Source of the DNA: Candidatus Enterococcus willemsii
GTDB taxonomy: Bacteria; Bacillota; Bacilli; Lactobacillales; Enterococcaceae
Assembly (NCBI RefSeq): GCF_009933335.1
Contig: NZ_MAEL01000032.1
Location: 1 to 64,000 of the forward strand
DNA length: 64,000 nt
Reading direction: 5' to 3'
Part shown: piece after piece, positions 41,278-51,007 of the stretch
Numbering within the stretch: position 1 is the first letter of the stretch
How the letters are laid out: every line of letters starts with the position of its first letter
Position numbers and translations under genes: made by a program
Notes under the pieces: model-generated
The model's database searches: none
Told to the model about the DNA's origin: nothing
What the model saw: only the letters and a program-made list of their open reading frames with translations

Positions 41278-41306
41278 TTGCTAAGTATGATATATTGTGA
41301 TAGAAT
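41278..41306 (+). promoter_or_regulatory. Internal promoter before infA
   Basis: TTGCTA (41278-41283) and TAGAAT (41301-41306) have a 17-bp spacer, inside the 190-bp adk-infA gap. It would let infA, rpmJ and the alpha block be transcribed apart from the upstream array. Confidence 0.6.
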
Positions 41307-41422
41307 ATATCAGTCCGACTTCTAAGAAATTAGAAGATTGTTTTGAGAATCTACGGTGGGAGCAAAGGTTTCCGCCATTTTATCGTGTGAAAATGCGAAA
41401 CAAGTACAAGGAGGTACTGTGC

Positions 41423-41641
41423 GTGGCAAAAGAAGATATGATTGAAGTCGAAGGTACAGTCGTCGAAACTTTGCCGAATGCAATGTTTAAAGTCGAATTG
41501 GAAAATGGACACCAAGTTCTTGCTACAGTTTCCGGTAAAATTAGAATGCATTACATTCGTATTTTGCCAGGAGATAAGGTGACAGTAGAATTGTCGCCGT
41601 ATGACTTGAGCCGTGGCCGTATTACGTATCGTTTTAAATAA
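41423..41641 (+). CDS. infA: Translation initiation factor IF-1
   Basis: IF-1 occupies the A site during initiation. The 72-residue OB-fold protein starts [20 protein letters not shown] and ends [10 protein letters not shown]. The true start is GTG 41423 behind AGGAGGT; a longer in-frame ATG at 41297 lies on top of the promoter -10 and is spurious. Confidence 0.97.
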   Translation: MAKEDMIEVEGTVVETLPNAMFKVELENGHQVLATVSGKIRMHYIRILPGDKVTVELSPYDLSRGRITYRFK

Positions 41642-41673
41642 TTGTACTCCGTAAAACCACAGGAGGTATTATC

Positions 41674-41790
41674 ATGAAAGTAAGACCATCAGTAAAACCA
41701 ATGTGTGAACATTGTAAAGTAATTCGTCGTAATGGACGCGTTATGGTGATTTGCCCAGCAAATCCAAAACATAAACAACGTCAAGGATAA
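41674..41790 (+). CDS. rpmJ: 50S ribosomal protein L36
   Basis: A 38-residue protein that starts [19 protein letters not shown]. The zinc ligands are Cys11, Cys14, Cys27 and His33, so this is the zinc-binding form. It starts 33 bp after infA behind AGGAGGT. Confidence 0.97.
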   Translation: MKVRPSVKPMCEHCKVIRRNGRVMVICPANPKHKQRQG

Positions 41791-41808
41791 TCGGAGGTGT
41801 AACAAAAT

Positions 41809-42174
41809 ATGGCTCGTATTGCAGGAGTAGATATTCCTCGTGATAAACGCGTAGTAGTTTCTCTTACTTATATTTATGGTATTGGTAACACTACAGCTAA
41901 AAAAGTTCTAGCTGACGCTGGCGTTTCTGAAGATGTTCGTGTTCGTGACTTAACGAATGAACAAACAGACGCTATTCGTTCAGAAATTGACAAATTAAAA
42001 GTTGAAGGCGACCTACGTCGTGAAACTAACTTGAACATCAAACGTTTGATGGAAATCGGTTCTTACCGTGGTATCCGTCATCGCCGTGGATTGCCAGTTC
42101 GTGGTCAAAACACGAAAAACAATGCACGTACTCGTAAAGGCCCGACTAAAACAGTCGCAGGCAAGAAAAAATAA
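41809..42174 (+). CDS. rpsM: 30S ribosomal protein S13
   Basis: S13 contacts the P-site tRNA and the 50S bridge. The 121 residues start [20 protein letters not shown] and end in the lysine-rich tail [11 protein letters not shown]. It follows rpmJ by 18 bp. Confidence 0.97.
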   Translation: MARIAGVDIPRDKRVVVSLTYIYGIGNTTAKKVLADAGVSEDVRVRDLTNEQTDAIRSEIDKLKVEGDLRRETNLNIKRLMEIGSYRGIRHRRGLPVRGQNTKNNARTRKGPTKTVAGKKK

Positions 42175-42201
42175 TTCCTAAGTGAAGGAGGTTAAAACTT
42201 C

Positions 42202-42591
42202 ATGGCAGCAAAAAAAGTGAGTCGTAAACGCCGTGTGAAAAAGAATATTGAATCAGGTATCGCGCATATCCATTCAACATTCAATAATACAATCGTGATG
42301 ATCACTGATACTCATGGTAATGCTTTAGCATGGTCATCAGCTGGTGCATTAGGTTTCAGAGGAAGCAGAAAATCAACACCTTTTGCCGCTCAAATGGCAG
42401 CAGAAACTGCAACAAAAGCAGCAATGGAACACGGATTAAGAACTGTTGATGTAACTGTTAAAGGTCCTGGTTCAGGACGTGAAGCAGCAATTCGTTCATT
42501 ACAAGCAGCAGGTTTAGAAGTGACTGCAATCCGTGACGTAACTCCAGTTCCTCATAATGGATGCCGCCCTCCAAAACGCCGTCGTGTTTAA
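42202..42591 (+). CDS. rpsK: 30S ribosomal protein S11
   Basis: S11 lies on the platform near the mRNA exit. The 129 residues include [18 protein letters not shown] and the end [22 protein letters not shown] lies before the ATG. Confidence 0.97.
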   Translation: MAAKKVSRKRRVKKNIESGIAHIHSTFNNTIVMITDTHGNALAWSSAGALGFRGSRKSTPFAAQMAAETATKAAMEHGLRTVDVTVKGPGSGREAAIRSLQAAGLEVTAIRDVTPVPHNGCRPPKRRRV

Positions 42592-42671
42592 TGAGTGCCG
42601 CTCATTTTGAGTATCAATAATTACGTCATTGAACAAGACACTTTTCGTTTTGAAAGGGGTAAGAGATAAGA

Positions 42672-43610
42672 ATGATTGAATTCGAAAAACCAAGAATTGC
42701 CAAAATTGATGAAGAGAAAGATTATGGAAAGTTCATTGTTGAACCTCTTGAAAGAGGTTATGGAACTACTTTAGGAAATTCCCTACGTCGCATTTTGTTA
42801 TCTTCTCTACCAGGTGCAGCAATTACTAATATTCAAATTGATGGAGTCTTACATGAATTCTCAACTATTAAGGGTGTTCGAGAAGACGTTGCTCAAATCA
42901 TCTTGAATATCAAAGGTCTTGCATTAAAAATGTACGGTGAAGAAGAAAAGACCCTTGAAATCGATATTACTGGACCAGCTACAGTAACTGCCGGCGATAT
43001 TATCGTTGATAGTGATGTAGAAATCCTTAATAAAGACATGTACATTTGTACTGTTTCTGAAGGAACAACTTTCCATGCTCGTCTAACTGTTAGACCGGGT
43101 CGCGGATATGTTCAAGCAGACGAAAATAAAAAAGAAGATATGCCAATTGGTGTACTTCCAGTTGATTCAATCTACACACCTGTACGTCGTGTGAACTACC
43201 AAGTAGAAAATACACGTGTTGGTCGTCGTGATGATTTCGACAAATTAACGATGGAAATTTGGACAGATGGTTCTATTGAGCCGTTAGATGCAATGAGTTT
43301 AGCTGCAAAAATCATGACTGAACATTTAGACATCTTTGTTAACCTAACTGATGAAGCGAAAAACGCTGAAATCATGGTTGAAAAAGAAGAAACACAAAAA
43401 GAAAAAATGTTGGAAATGACAATTGAAGAATTAGACTTATCTGTACGTTCATATAACTGTCTAAAACGTGCAGGAATTAATACTGTACAAGAATTGACAA
43501 ATAAATCTGAACCAGAAATGATCAAAGTTCGTAATTTAGGTCGTAAATCTCTTGAAGAAGTGAAAGCCAAATTACATGATTTAGGTTTAGGATTACGTAA
43601 AGACGATTAA
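42672..43610 (+). CDS. rpoA: RNA polymerase alpha subunit
   Basis: Alpha dimerises to start RNA polymerase assembly and its C-terminal domain contacts UP elements and activators. The 312-residue protein starts [20 protein letters not shown] and has [20 protein letters not shown] in the assembly domain. A linker near 230-245 is followed by the C-terminal domain with [14 protein letters not shown] and [12 protein letters not shown]. Confidence 0.98.
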   Translation: MIEFEKPRIAKIDEEKDYGKFIVEPLERGYGTTLGNSLRRILLSSLPGAAITNIQIDGVLHEFSTIKGVREDVAQIILNIKGLALKMYGEEEKTLEIDITGPATVTAGDIIVDSDVEILNKDMYICTVSEGTTFHARLTVRPGRGYVQADENKKEDMPIGVLPVDSIYTPVRRVNYQVENTRVGRRDDFDKLTMEIWTDGSIEPLDAMSLAAKIMTEHLDIFVNLTDEAKNAEIMVEKEETQKEKMLEMTIEELDLSVRSYNCLKRAGINTVQELTNKSEPEMIKVRNLGRKSLEEVKAKLHDLGLGLRKDD

Positions 43611-43633
43611 TTTTTACGAAGGAGGGAAACCAC

Positions 43634-44014
43634 GTGAGTTATCGTAAACTAGGACGCACATCTAGTCAACGTAAAGCGATGTTGCGTGATTTAACAACTG
43701 ATTTATTCATTAATGAACGCATCGTTACGACTGAAGCTCGTGCGAAAGAAGTTCGTTCAACTGCTGAAAAAATGATCACTCTAGGAAAACGCGGTGATTT
43801 ACATGCACGCCGTCAAGCTGCTGCATACGTTCGCAATGAAGTAGCAAGTGTCCGTGAAGAAAACGACGAAATCGTTATCGAATCAGCTTTACAAAAGCTA
43901 TTCAATGATATCGCTCCTCGTTACACTGAACGCCAAGGTGGCTACACACGTATCTTGAAAACAGAACCAAGACGCGGAGATGCTGCACCAATGGTTATCC
44001 TAGAATTAGTTTAA
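43634..44014 (+). CDS. rplQ: 50S ribosomal protein L17
   Basis: L17 lies near the tunnel exit. The 126 residues start [20 protein letters not shown] and end MVILELV. The start is GTG 43634 behind AAGGAGGG. It closes the S10-spc-alpha array and is directly followed by a structured RNA. Confidence 0.97.
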   Translation: MSYRKLGRTSSQRKAMLRDLTTDLFINERIVTTEARAKEVRSTAEKMITLGKRGDLHARRQAAAYVRNEVASVREENDEIVIESALQKLFNDIAPRYTERQGGYTRILKTEPRRGDAAPMVILELV

Positions 44015-44018
44015 AATC

Positions 44019-44169
44019 ACACTTACTAAACGGATTACCGTTTAGCATCACTTTGTAGATGAACTTTAGAGTGTTATGATGTTGGAAGGCAACTTCCGAG
44101 TCTAGCTCGGCGCTACCCCCTGAAATTATTTCAGGGGGTATGCACTCATCATAAAAGTGTTTTTTTTTT
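44019..44169 (+). ncRNA. L17-downstream-element-type structured 3' UTR RNA (L17DE)
   Basis: The 325 bp between rplQ and ecfA1 hold a multi-branched fold. ACACTT (44019-44024) pairs with AAGTGT (44155-44160). Inside it are CTAAACGG-ATTA-CCGTTTAG (44026-44045) and the helix TTATGATG/CATCATAA (44074-44081 with 44147-44154). That helix encloses GGAAG-GCAA-CTTCC, CGAG/CTCG and a perfect 12-bp hairpin (44114-44140). Ten or more T follow, so the 3' part is also the terminator. The published L17 downstream element lies in this position in lactic acid bacteria and Listeria; my assignment rests on position and fold. After it come the palindrome AAGTGTC-AA-GACACTT (44180-44195) and AT-rich sequence. Confidence 0.65.
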
Positions 44170-44339
44170 ATCCTCGAATAAGTGTCAAGACACTTTGGGT
44201 TATTGGAGAATGAAAAAAAGCAGGTATTTTCCATGAAAGCCTTCAGAACAATTGAAATCTTCCTTTTTTTTTGGTAGTGTTAGTTAGAATCAATTTGGAA
44301 TATCAGTTATACTTAGCTAAAACCAAGTGAGGAGTACGT

Positions 44340-45179
44340 ATGAAACCAATTATTGAATTAAATAACCTTACATTTAAATATCAGCAAACGGATAGTCGTC
44401 CGGCATTAGCAGATGTGTCACTTTCCATTAATCAAGGGGAGTGGGTCGCAATTATCGGTCATAATGGCTCAGGTAAATCAACATTAGCCAAAACAATTAA
44501 TGGGTTACTACTTCCTGAAAGCGGTACGGTTGCCGTAGGTGGTAATGTGTTGAATGAAGAGAATATTTGGTCGATTAGAAGAATGGTCGGCATGGTCTTT
44601 CAAAACCCAGATAACCAATTTGTTGGAGCAACTGTTGAAGATGATGTTGCCTTTGGAATGGAGAATCAAGGGGTGCCACGTGATGAAATGATTCAACGTG
44701 TGAATGATGCACTTAATCAAGTTCGTATGTCAGATTTTGCAACACGTGAACCGGTCCGTCTTTCTGGTGGACAAAAACAACGTGTAGCGATTGCGGGTGT
44801 CGTTGCTTTACGCCCGGATATTATTATTTTAGATGAGGCAACGAGCATGCTAGATCCCGAAGGTCGGGAAGAAGTCATTACGACAATTAAGCAAATTAAA
44901 GAAGAAAACAATTTGACAGTTATTTCAATTACCCATGATATTGACGAAGCAGCAAATGCTAATCGTGTCTTAGTGATGCGCCAAGGGCAATTAGTTGATG
45001 AAGGAACTCCAGAAAAGATTTTTTCTGCCGGACCTAAATTAGTAGAAATGGGCTTAGATTTGCCATTTCCTGAAAAACTGAAACAATCGCTAAAAGAACG
45101 TGGGATTGATGTGCCGCAAGAATATCTAACTGAAGAAGGGATGGTCGAATGGCTATGGACATCCGTTTTGAAAAAGTAA
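44340..45179 (+). CDS. ecfA1: ECF transporter ATPase EcfA1
   Basis: One of two ATPases that power the shared energy-coupling factor module for vitamins. The 279-residue protein has Walker [10 protein letters not shown] (40-48), the Q-loop [20 protein letters not shown], signature [14 protein letters not shown] and Walker [22 protein letters not shown] precedes the ATG. Its end overlaps ecfA2 by about 31 bp. It sits after rplQ, as in most Firmicutes. Confidence 0.96.
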   Translation: MKPIIELNNLTFKYQQTDSRPALADVSLSINQGEWVAIIGHNGSGKSTLAKTINGLLLPESGTVAVGGNVLNEENIWSIRRMVGMVFQNPDNQFVGATVEDDVAFGMENQGVPRDEMIQRVNDALNQVRMSDFATREPVRLSGGQKQRVAIAGVVALRPDIIILDEATSMLDPEGREEVITTIKQIKEENNLTVISITHDIDEAANANRVLVMRQGQLVDEGTPEKIFSAGPKLVEMGLDLPFPEKLKQSLKERGIDVPQEYLTEEGMVEWLWTSVLKK

Positions 45180-46021
45180 ATTTTACGTATCAACCACATT
45201 CTCCTTTTGAACAGAAGGTTTTATTTGATATCGATTTGGATATCAAAGAAGGCTCTTATACAGCACTCGTTGGTCATACAGGAAGTGGTAAGTCAACGTT
45301 GTTACAACATTTAAATGCATTGTTAAAACCGACAGAGGGCAATGTAACGATTGGTGATCGTGTGATTACACCAGATACAAACAATAAAAATTTAAAACCG
45401 ATTCGTAAAAAAGTCGGGATTGTCTTTCAGTTCCCCGAAGCGCAATTATTTGAAGAAACGGTAGCAAAAGATATTGCGTTTGGACCAAAAAACTTTGGGG
45501 TTTCTGAAGAAGAAGCATTAAAGTTAGCGACTGAAAATTTGTCATTGGTTGGTTTAGATGATTCTTATTTAGAACGTTCACCCTTTGACCTTTCTGGGGG
45601 GCAAATGCGTCGTGTAGCAATCGCTGGGGTCTTGGCTATGGAACCTGAAGTTCTTGTCTTAGACGAGCCAACAGCGGGCTTAGATCCACAAGGGCGTAAA
45701 GAGATGATGGAAATGTTTGAGCGTCTTCATAAGGAAAAAAATATCACGATTGTTTTAGTTACCCATTTAATGGATGATGTGGCAAATTTTGCCGATTATG
45801 TGTATGTCCTAGAAAAAGGAAGAGTTGTCAAATCTGGTGAACCAGCTGTCGTGTTTCAAGATGTAACATGGTTACATGAAAAGCAATTAGGAGTGCCGAC
45901 AGCTGCTGAATTTGCTCAACGTTTAATGGACAAAGGGTTGGTCTTTGATCAATTACCATTAACTTCAGAAATGCTAGCAGATGCTATTCTTGCACAAGGA
46001 GGATTTGCTCATGATGAATAA
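45149..46021 (+). CDS. ecfA2: ECF transporter ATPase EcfA2
   Basis: The partner ATPase has Walker [11 protein letters not shown], the Q-loop [13 protein letters not shown], signature [13 protein letters not shown] and Walker [14 protein letters not shown]. It has 290 residues from ATG 45149, which lies 8 bases after GAAGGG. ATG 45155 (MDIRFEKV) matches the common family start and is the alternative. It overlaps both neighbours. Confidence 0.95.
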   Translation: MAMDIRFEKVNFTYQPHSPFEQKVLFDIDLDIKEGSYTALVGHTGSGKSTLLQHLNALLKPTEGNVTIGDRVITPDTNNKNLKPIRKKVGIVFQFPEAQLFEETVAKDIAFGPKNFGVSEEEALKLATENLSLVGLDDSYLERSPFDLSGGQMRRVAIAGVLAMEPEVLVLDEPTAGLDPQGRKEMMEMFERLHKEKNITIVLVTHLMDDVANFADYVYVLEKGRVVKSGEPAVVFQDVTWLHEKQLGVPTAAEFAQRLMDKGLVFDQLPLTSEMLADAILAQGGFAHDE

Positions 46022-46808
46022 ATTAATATTAGGGCGCTATATTCCGGGCGACTCATTGATTCATCGGTTGGATCCTCGTGCAAAACTAATCGCTAGTTTT
46101 TATTTTATTGGTATTATCTTTTTTGCAAACAATTGGCAAAGTTACCTCTTTTTAACGTTATTTACACTAGGTAGTATTTATTTATCTAAAGTAGATATAG
46201 GTTTCTTTATTCGGGGCGTGCGTCCGTTGCTTTGGTTGATTTTATTCACCGTCGCTCTACAAATCTTCTTTACAAGTGGAGGCGAAGTATACTGGCGTTG
46301 GGGTGTCTTTCAGTTGACTGAATTTGGCTTACGTAACGGAATATTTATTTTTTGTCGTTTTGTCTTGATTATTTTTATGTCAACATTACTAACATTGACG
46401 ACACCACCGTTGGAATTATCTGATGCGATTGAGTATTTGTTACGTCCGTTGAAAGCTATTAAGTTTCCCGTACATGAAATCTCTTTGATGCTATCAATTG
46501 CTTTGCGTTTTGTTCCAACATTAATGGATGAAACGGAAAAAATCATGAATGCGCAACGTGCGCGCGGAGTAGATTTTAGTGAAGGTAATTTAGTGCAAAA
46601 GATGAAAGCAGTGGTACCATTATTGATTCCTTTGTTTGTAAGTAGCTTTAATCGTGCCGATGATTTAGCAACGGCCATGGAAGCCAGAGGATACCAAGGT
46701 GGCGAAGGCCGTAGTAAATATCGGGTCTTGCATTGGGAATTAAGAGATACTGTAACCATTATCGCCTTTATTATTTTGACAATTGGTTTAATTTATTTAA
46801 GAAATTAG
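46011..46808 (+). CDS. ecfT: ECF transporter transmembrane component EcfT
   Basis: The membrane scaffold of 265 residues couples the two ATPases to exchangeable S components. It starts [25 protein letters not shown]. Hydrophobic segments are followed by two cytoplasmic helices ending in the ARG motifs QRARGVDF and EARGYQGG, which contact EcfA1 and EcfA2. The start at 46011 follows AAGGAGG within the end of ecfA2. The B6-type S component at 29.2 kb is a likely client. Confidence 0.95.
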   Translation: MMNKLILGRYIPGDSLIHRLDPRAKLIASFYFIGIIFFANNWQSYLFLTLFTLGSIYLSKVDIGFFIRGVRPLLWLILFTVALQIFFTSGGEVYWRWGVFQLTEFGLRNGIFIFCRFVLIIFMSTLLTLTTPPLELSDAIEYLLRPLKAIKFPVHEISLMLSIALRFVPTLMDETEKIMNAQRARGVDFSEGNLVQKMKAVVPLLIPLFVSSFNRADDLATAMEARGYQGGEGRSKYRVLHWELRDTVTIIAFIILTIGLIYLRN

Positions 46809-46882
46809 AACTGGGACAGAACGGCAAGTGAGCATATCTAGCCATTGTTAGATAGGTCATGAAGGTTCTGTCGCAGTTTTTT
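46809..46882 (+). terminator. Long hairpin between ecfT and truA
   Basis: AACTGGGACAGAAC (46809-46822) pairs almost perfectly with GTTCTGTCGCAGTT (46865-46878). An inner stem is formed by TATCTA/TAGATA. TTTTTTT follows, so it can terminate ecfT transcription. The length and inner arm resemble small dispersed hairpin elements found in enterococcal genomes. Confidence 0.65.
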
Positions 46883-46898
46883 TGAAAGGAAGCAATTT

Positions 46899-47639
46899 AT
46901 GATTCGATATAAAGCAATTATTGCCTATGACGGCACGAATTTTAACGGATTTCAACGTCAACCGCAAGGGCGAACCGTCCAAGAAGAAATCGAAAAAACA
47001 TTGAGTAAAATGGCTAGTCAGAGAATTGAAATTCATGGATCAGGACGCACAGATGCAGGAGTTCATGCACACGGTCAAGTTATCCATTTCGATTTTCCTT
47101 ATGAACGGCCATTAGAAAAAATGCGTTTTGGCTTAGATACACAAACACCAGATGATATTGCTGTGAAAGATGTTGAAATTGTTGCAGAAGATTTCCATTC
47201 ACGGTATTTAGTCAAAGAGAAAATTTATGAGTTTCGTGTGGATATTGGCAAACCACGTAGTCCTTTTCGTCGTTTTTATGCTAGTTATTTCCCATACCCG
47301 ATTGATGTTGAAAAAATTCAACAAGCCTTGCCTGATTTTTTAGGTACGCATGATTTTACATCATTTTGTTCAACAGGCAGTTCGGTAGAAGATAAGACGC
47401 GAACGATTTATGAAGCGAAATTAGCGGTAAACGAAGCAGGCGATGAATTAGTCTTTACTTTCCGTGGTGATGGGTTCTTGTATAAAATGATTCGGATTAT
47501 GGTCGGCACGTTATTGAAAATAGGCAATGATCGTTTACCAACAGATAGTATTCCAAGCATTATTGCTGGGAAAGATCGTAATTTAGCTGGACCAACAGCT
47601 CATCCGGAAGGGCTATATTTAAAAGAAGTACGCTATTAA
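46899..47639 (+). CDS. truA: tRNA pseudouridine synthase A
   Basis: TruA makes pseudouridine at positions 38-40 of the tRNA anticodon arm. The 246-residue protein has the catalytic Asp52 in [14 protein letters not shown], and the start [20 protein letters not shown] fits. AAAGGAAG precedes the ATG. rplM and rpsI, which often follow truA in Firmicutes, are absent here; the gene is followed by a terminator and a convergent gene. Confidence 0.96.
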   Translation: MIRYKAIIAYDGTNFNGFQRQPQGRTVQEEIEKTLSKMASQRIEIHGSGRTDAGVHAHGQVIHFDFPYERPLEKMRFGLDTQTPDDIAVKDVEIVAEDFHSRYLVKEKIYEFRVDIGKPRSPFRRFYASYFPYPIDVEKIQQALPDFLGTHDFTSFCSTGSSVEDKTRTIYEAKLAVNEAGDELVFTFRGDGFLYKMIRIMVGTLLKIGNDRLPTDSIPSIIAGKDRNLAGPTAHPEGLYLKEVRY

Positions 47640-47647
47640 AGCAAATC

Positions 47648-47679
47648 AAAAGTCATTTCATTTTGAAGTGGCTTTTTTT
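47648..47679. terminator. Terminator between truA and the YfhO-family gene
   Basis: AAAGTCATTTC (47648-47658) pairs with GAAGTGGCTTT (47665-47675), with two G-U pairs, and a T-run follows. Its position between convergent genes suggests use from both sides. Confidence 0.7.
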
Positions 47680-47700
47680 GCTGCAAAAAAGCGAATGGAA

Positions 47701-50292
47701 TCAATCCATTCGCTTTTCATAATATCTTGTAAAGAGGATAAACAAAATCATACAGAGAACAAAAAGAGTCAAGCCAATGAGAAAGCCTTGTGGTAAATAC
47801 GATAGCTGAATGTCGTGGGTACCTTTGGGGATTGTTAGACTAACAAAAGCATCTTGAAAGGCGGTAATAGGGACTTTTTTGCCGTCAATCGTTGCTGACC
47901 ATCCTTTGTCATACGGAATCGTCGTAATTAATTGCTGTGACGTTTCTGTGGTTACTTGACCAGAAGCACTTCGTTTGCCAGTAGTTAACGAGACGCTTTT
48001 GCTTTTAATACTGTCAATCGTCCGTTGGTACGCTTGTGTATCTAAAGTGACGACTTGTGGATTTTGGAAAGAGACTTCTTTCGTACCGTAAAAACTAGCC
48101 GTCACTTGCACAGTGGTTGGTGTATCGTAATAACCTAAATCGTAATATTGACCATTGATGTTGATTTGCGTTTTTCGTTGTTCACCATTGACGGTAATGG
48201 TAGCTGTCGAGCTTTCTAATTGAGCAAAATTTGTCGGATATAGGCTTAAATATGCTTGCGAGTGTGCGGGAACTTGGACTTCCCAAGTCACATTTTTAGC
48301 TACATTGCTCGTTTGCTCGGTAAATTTCGTGTGATTTCCTTGTTGCGTCATGTTCGTGTTTTCGGTTTTAATGACGGTTAAGGGATGGAAATGATAAAAA
48401 GTTTCATTTTGTCCGGATAACCCATTCATTAAATTGGTTTGGCTGCTCAAATTATCATTTTCGAATTGTGTAATATCTTGAATGCTCGCATCTGCTAAGA
48501 AACCAAGCGGTAAGGCATTTTTATTTTCGTAAAGGAGATAATCACCACTAGTTGCAAGTGGTTCGAAGCCGTATTTATGAATCGCTTGTTTTGCAATATT
48601 GTATTTAATGCCGACGAAGCCATCCATCAGCAAAGTGTTGTTCGGATAGCGGATATTTAGATTTGTTCCTCGCGAACGGAAGCCTAATTGGTCAAGGTAA
48701 CTAGAAGAATGACGATTGCGAATAGATGAAAACATCCCGACGCCGCTGTAACCATAATTGATACTGTCATTAGAAGAGACCGGATCTAAATTTTCTAAAC
48801 GATAGAAGGCCTCATTGTCGGCTTTCGCCTGTTCTATGAGCGTATGAATATCTTTGTATGGCTGAGTATAAAGACTACGAGAAGCATAGTTCCAGTCTGC
48901 TAGGATGCCACGCAACATGCCATTAGTATTTAAAGTCATTTCTAAAGAAACAAATAATACCATGAATAATGCGAAGTGTTTTTTTGTAAAACGACCAGAT
49001 TGGTAAAAACCAATGATTAGCGTGTAGACCACCAAAAAAACAACTGTTAATACAAAGGAAAGAATTGTTACATACTCATATTTTTCTTTTGGAAGAAATC
49101 CGTACACAACGCTAAAAATTGCAATCCAAATCAATAAAATAGCAATCATCTTGCCGTGATCTTTCGGCTTGAATTGCTCCCACCCATAGCCTGCTAACAT
49201 CAGAAGTAAGAATGAAAGCAAATAAGCATAGCGGAATAAAAACATATTAGGTGCATGCATCCCATGCCAAAATAAATTTAAAGGAACAATATAAAAACTA
49301 GCCATTAAAATAGCAAACAAGCAAGCATTGAAAAATTTTTGTTTCCAAGGGATGTTTGATACAAAATACAAGGTGGCAAATGCTAAAGGCAAGAGACCGA
49401 TATAAATGAAGGGGATGGAACCATATTTCGTGGTATCGTAAACCCCAATCATATTTTTAATAAAAAAGTCGAAACCGCTCGTTGCTGCTGTTTTAAAAGA
49501 GGTAATGGCAGTTAATTCTTCTCCGTTGGTTCGTAAATCTAAAATCGCCGGTAAAATAATAATCATGGATGCGCCACCAGCTAGTAGAGAAGTAATACCA
49601 TAAGGAATTACGCGTGTTTTATACTTAGACCAATGACTGAATAGTTGACTAAGAAAATATAAAAAAGAGAAAATCCCAATCATAAATCCCATATAAAAGC
49701 TGGAAAAAAAGAGCATAAAATAACTGATAAATAATAATTTGGGTTTTTTATTTTGTAGTAAACGATCGATACCCCAAATAATTAATGGGAGATAGACGAA
49801 GGCATCTAACCACATGACCAATTCGGAATGTGCGGTAATAAAGGACATTAAAGCATAACAAACAGCTAAGGTAACCTGATGCCAAGGCTGAATCTTAAAC
49901 GTGTGTTTTGCATAAAACCAAAAAGCCAGACCAGCACTTCCGATTTTTAATAACGTAAGGAAATAAAGGGCATCTGGCATCCATTGATTTGGAAAGAGCA
50001 AGACAAGTGGCGTAAAGAATCCACCTAAATAATAAGAAATTAAGGAGAGATAGTTTAAGCCGAGTGACGCATTCCAAGAATAAAAAATACTTTGTTTTCC
50101 AAGTAATACGTTTCGAAAACTTGCGTGAAAATTAGAGAATTGAGAAAACGCATCGCTTGCCAAAACGCTTCGGCTACTTCCAGGGAAAATACCTAAGGTT
50201 AAATAAACAAAAGCCATCAATAGTAAAGGAATAAAAAAGCTGGCAAAGATATAACGCTTATTTTGTTTATAGAATTCTTTGATTGTTACCAA
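47701..50292 (-). CDS. YfhO-family multispanning membrane protein (GT-C-like glycosyltransferase)
   Basis: An 863-residue protein with a first membrane segment at about residues 14-35 and about a dozen more up to residue 440. A long external part follows, and a last membrane segment lies near 840-858 (LIGLTLFVLCMILFILF). DAFSQFSNFHASFRNVL after the first segment holds the acidic residues typical of GT-C enzymes. YfhO-family proteins glycosylate lipoteichoic or wall teichoic acid in Bacillus, Listeria and relatives. The substrate here is inferred from family only. It is a single-gene unit. Confidence 0.85.
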   Translation of the reverse strand: MVTIKEFYKQNKRYIFASFFIPLLLMAFVYLTLGIFPGSSRSVLASDAFSQFSNFHASFRNVLLGKQSIFYSWNASLGLNYLSLISYYLGGFFTPLVLLFPNQWMPDALYFLTLLKIGSAGLAFWFYAKHTFKIQPWHQVTLAVCYALMSFITAHSELVMWLDAFVYLPLIIWGIDRLLQNKKPKLLFISYFMLFFSSFYMGFMIGIFSFLYFLSQLFSHWSKYKTRVIPYGITSLLAGGASMIIILPAILDLRTNGEELTAITSFKTAATSGFDFFIKNMIGVYDTTKYGSIPFIYIGLLPLAFATLYFVSNIPWKQKFFNACLFAILMASFYIVPLNLFWHGMHAPNMFLFRYAYLLSFLLLMLAGYGWEQFKPKDHGKMIAILLIWIAIFSVVYGFLPKEKYEYVTILSFVLTVVFLVVYTLIIGFYQSGRFTKKHFALFMVLFVSLEMTLNTNGMLRGILADWNYASRSLYTQPYKDIHTLIEQAKADNEAFYRLENLDPVSSNDSINYGYSGVGMFSSIRNRHSSSYLDQLGFRSRGTNLNIRYPNNTLLMDGFVGIKYNIAKQAIHKYGFEPLATSGDYLLYENKNALPLGFLADASIQDITQFENDNLSSQTNLMNGLSGQNETFYHFHPLTVIKTENTNMTQQGNHTKFTEQTSNVAKNVTWEVQVPAHSQAYLSLYPTNFAQLESSTATITVNGEQRKTQININGQYYDLGYYDTPTTVQVTASFYGTKEVSFQNPQVVTLDTQAYQRTIDSIKSKSVSLTTGKRSASGQVTTETSQQLITTIPYDKGWSATIDGKKVPITAFQDAFVSLTIPKGTHDIQLSYLPQGFLIGLTLFVLCMILFILFTRYYEKRMD

Positions 50293-50405
50293 TAAAAGGG
50301 CCTCCTAATCTGATTAAAATAGTGAATTAAGTGTACCATAGAATAAGTAATAGGAAAAAGAAATACTGATAATCCAATGAGTGTTTTAACCTCATTTTAA
50401 AGAGT

Positions 50406-50434
50406 AAAAAAAGGAAAGCGATAAAATTCGCTTT
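50406..50434. terminator. Terminator after the 187-residue membrane protein gene
   Basis: AAAAAAGGAAAGCG pairs with CGCTTTCCTTTTTT around a short loop. On the minus strand it follows the stop of the floA-linked gene directly. Confidence 0.8.
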
Positions 50435-50443
50435 CCTTTTTTA

Positions 50444-51007
50444 CTATCTGTCACGCAAGGCAACAGGTTTGTCTAAAATCTCTTTGTAAATCATCGCCTG
50501 AGCTAAATTTTTCTTTTCTAATGTAAAGCTTTTGGTTTTAGCTTTTTTGACTGAAGCAACTTTTGGTTTAGGTGGCGATGGCGAAACTTGTAAAGTAGTT
50601 GTTGCTTCACGAGCTTCTCGTTCCGCTAAAATTCGTTGCTTGGTTGCTTCTTGCTGTTGTTTTTGCTCAGCAGAGAGGTGCTTTTTTTGGACAACATGTT
50701 GATTGCGTTTCGGAATGTTCTGTTGTTCTCTGACATCATCGGCTAATGATTGAATCTCTTGTTTTAATTCTGTAAAGAGTGCTTTCTTTGTTTGTGGTTG
50801 TTGTGACTTTGTTGATTGTGCCTGTTCGTGATTACGTGGTGCATATTGTGGCGCACGAGTTACTTGCGTGTTGTGACGCTGTATCTTTTGATTGCGTCTT
50901 CGACTAGCTTGGACTGCTCGTAAAATAAGCGCAACAATAATAACAACTGGCACAATACTAAATAAGAAACTAAACAACAATGAAATAATGATATACATAG
51001 GAATCAC
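50444..51007 (-). CDS. Unknown single-pass membrane protein, floA-linked
   Basis: A 187-residue protein with one N-terminal membrane segment (residues 3-30, [21 protein letters not shown]). A long basic, glutamine-rich cytoplasmic part follows, with Gln, Lys and Arg runs and a probable coiled coil near 85-135. I recognise no family. Its start overlaps the floA stop by 4 bp, so the two are co-translated; the place matches yqfB in Bacillus, but I see no similarity. A role with FloA in membrane organisation is a guess from context. Confidence 0.75.
   Translation of the reverse strand: MIPMYIIISLLFSFLFSIVPVVIIVALILRAVQASRRRNQKIQRHNTQVTRAPQYAPRNHEQAQSTKSQQPQTKKALFTELKQEIQSLADDVREQQNIPKRNQHVVQKKHLSAEQKQQQEATKQRILAEREAREATTTLQVSPSPPKPKVASVKKAKTKSFTLEKKNLAQAMIYKEILDKPVALRDR

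Noticed and set aside
41297-41422. Longer IF-1 starting at 41297
   Set aside because: The extension overlaps the promoter -10 and does not match IF-1; GTG 41423 has a good ribosome site.
44717-45199. Open frame of 160 codons on the minus strand
   Set aside because: It is antisense to ecfA1, which carries all ATPase motifs.
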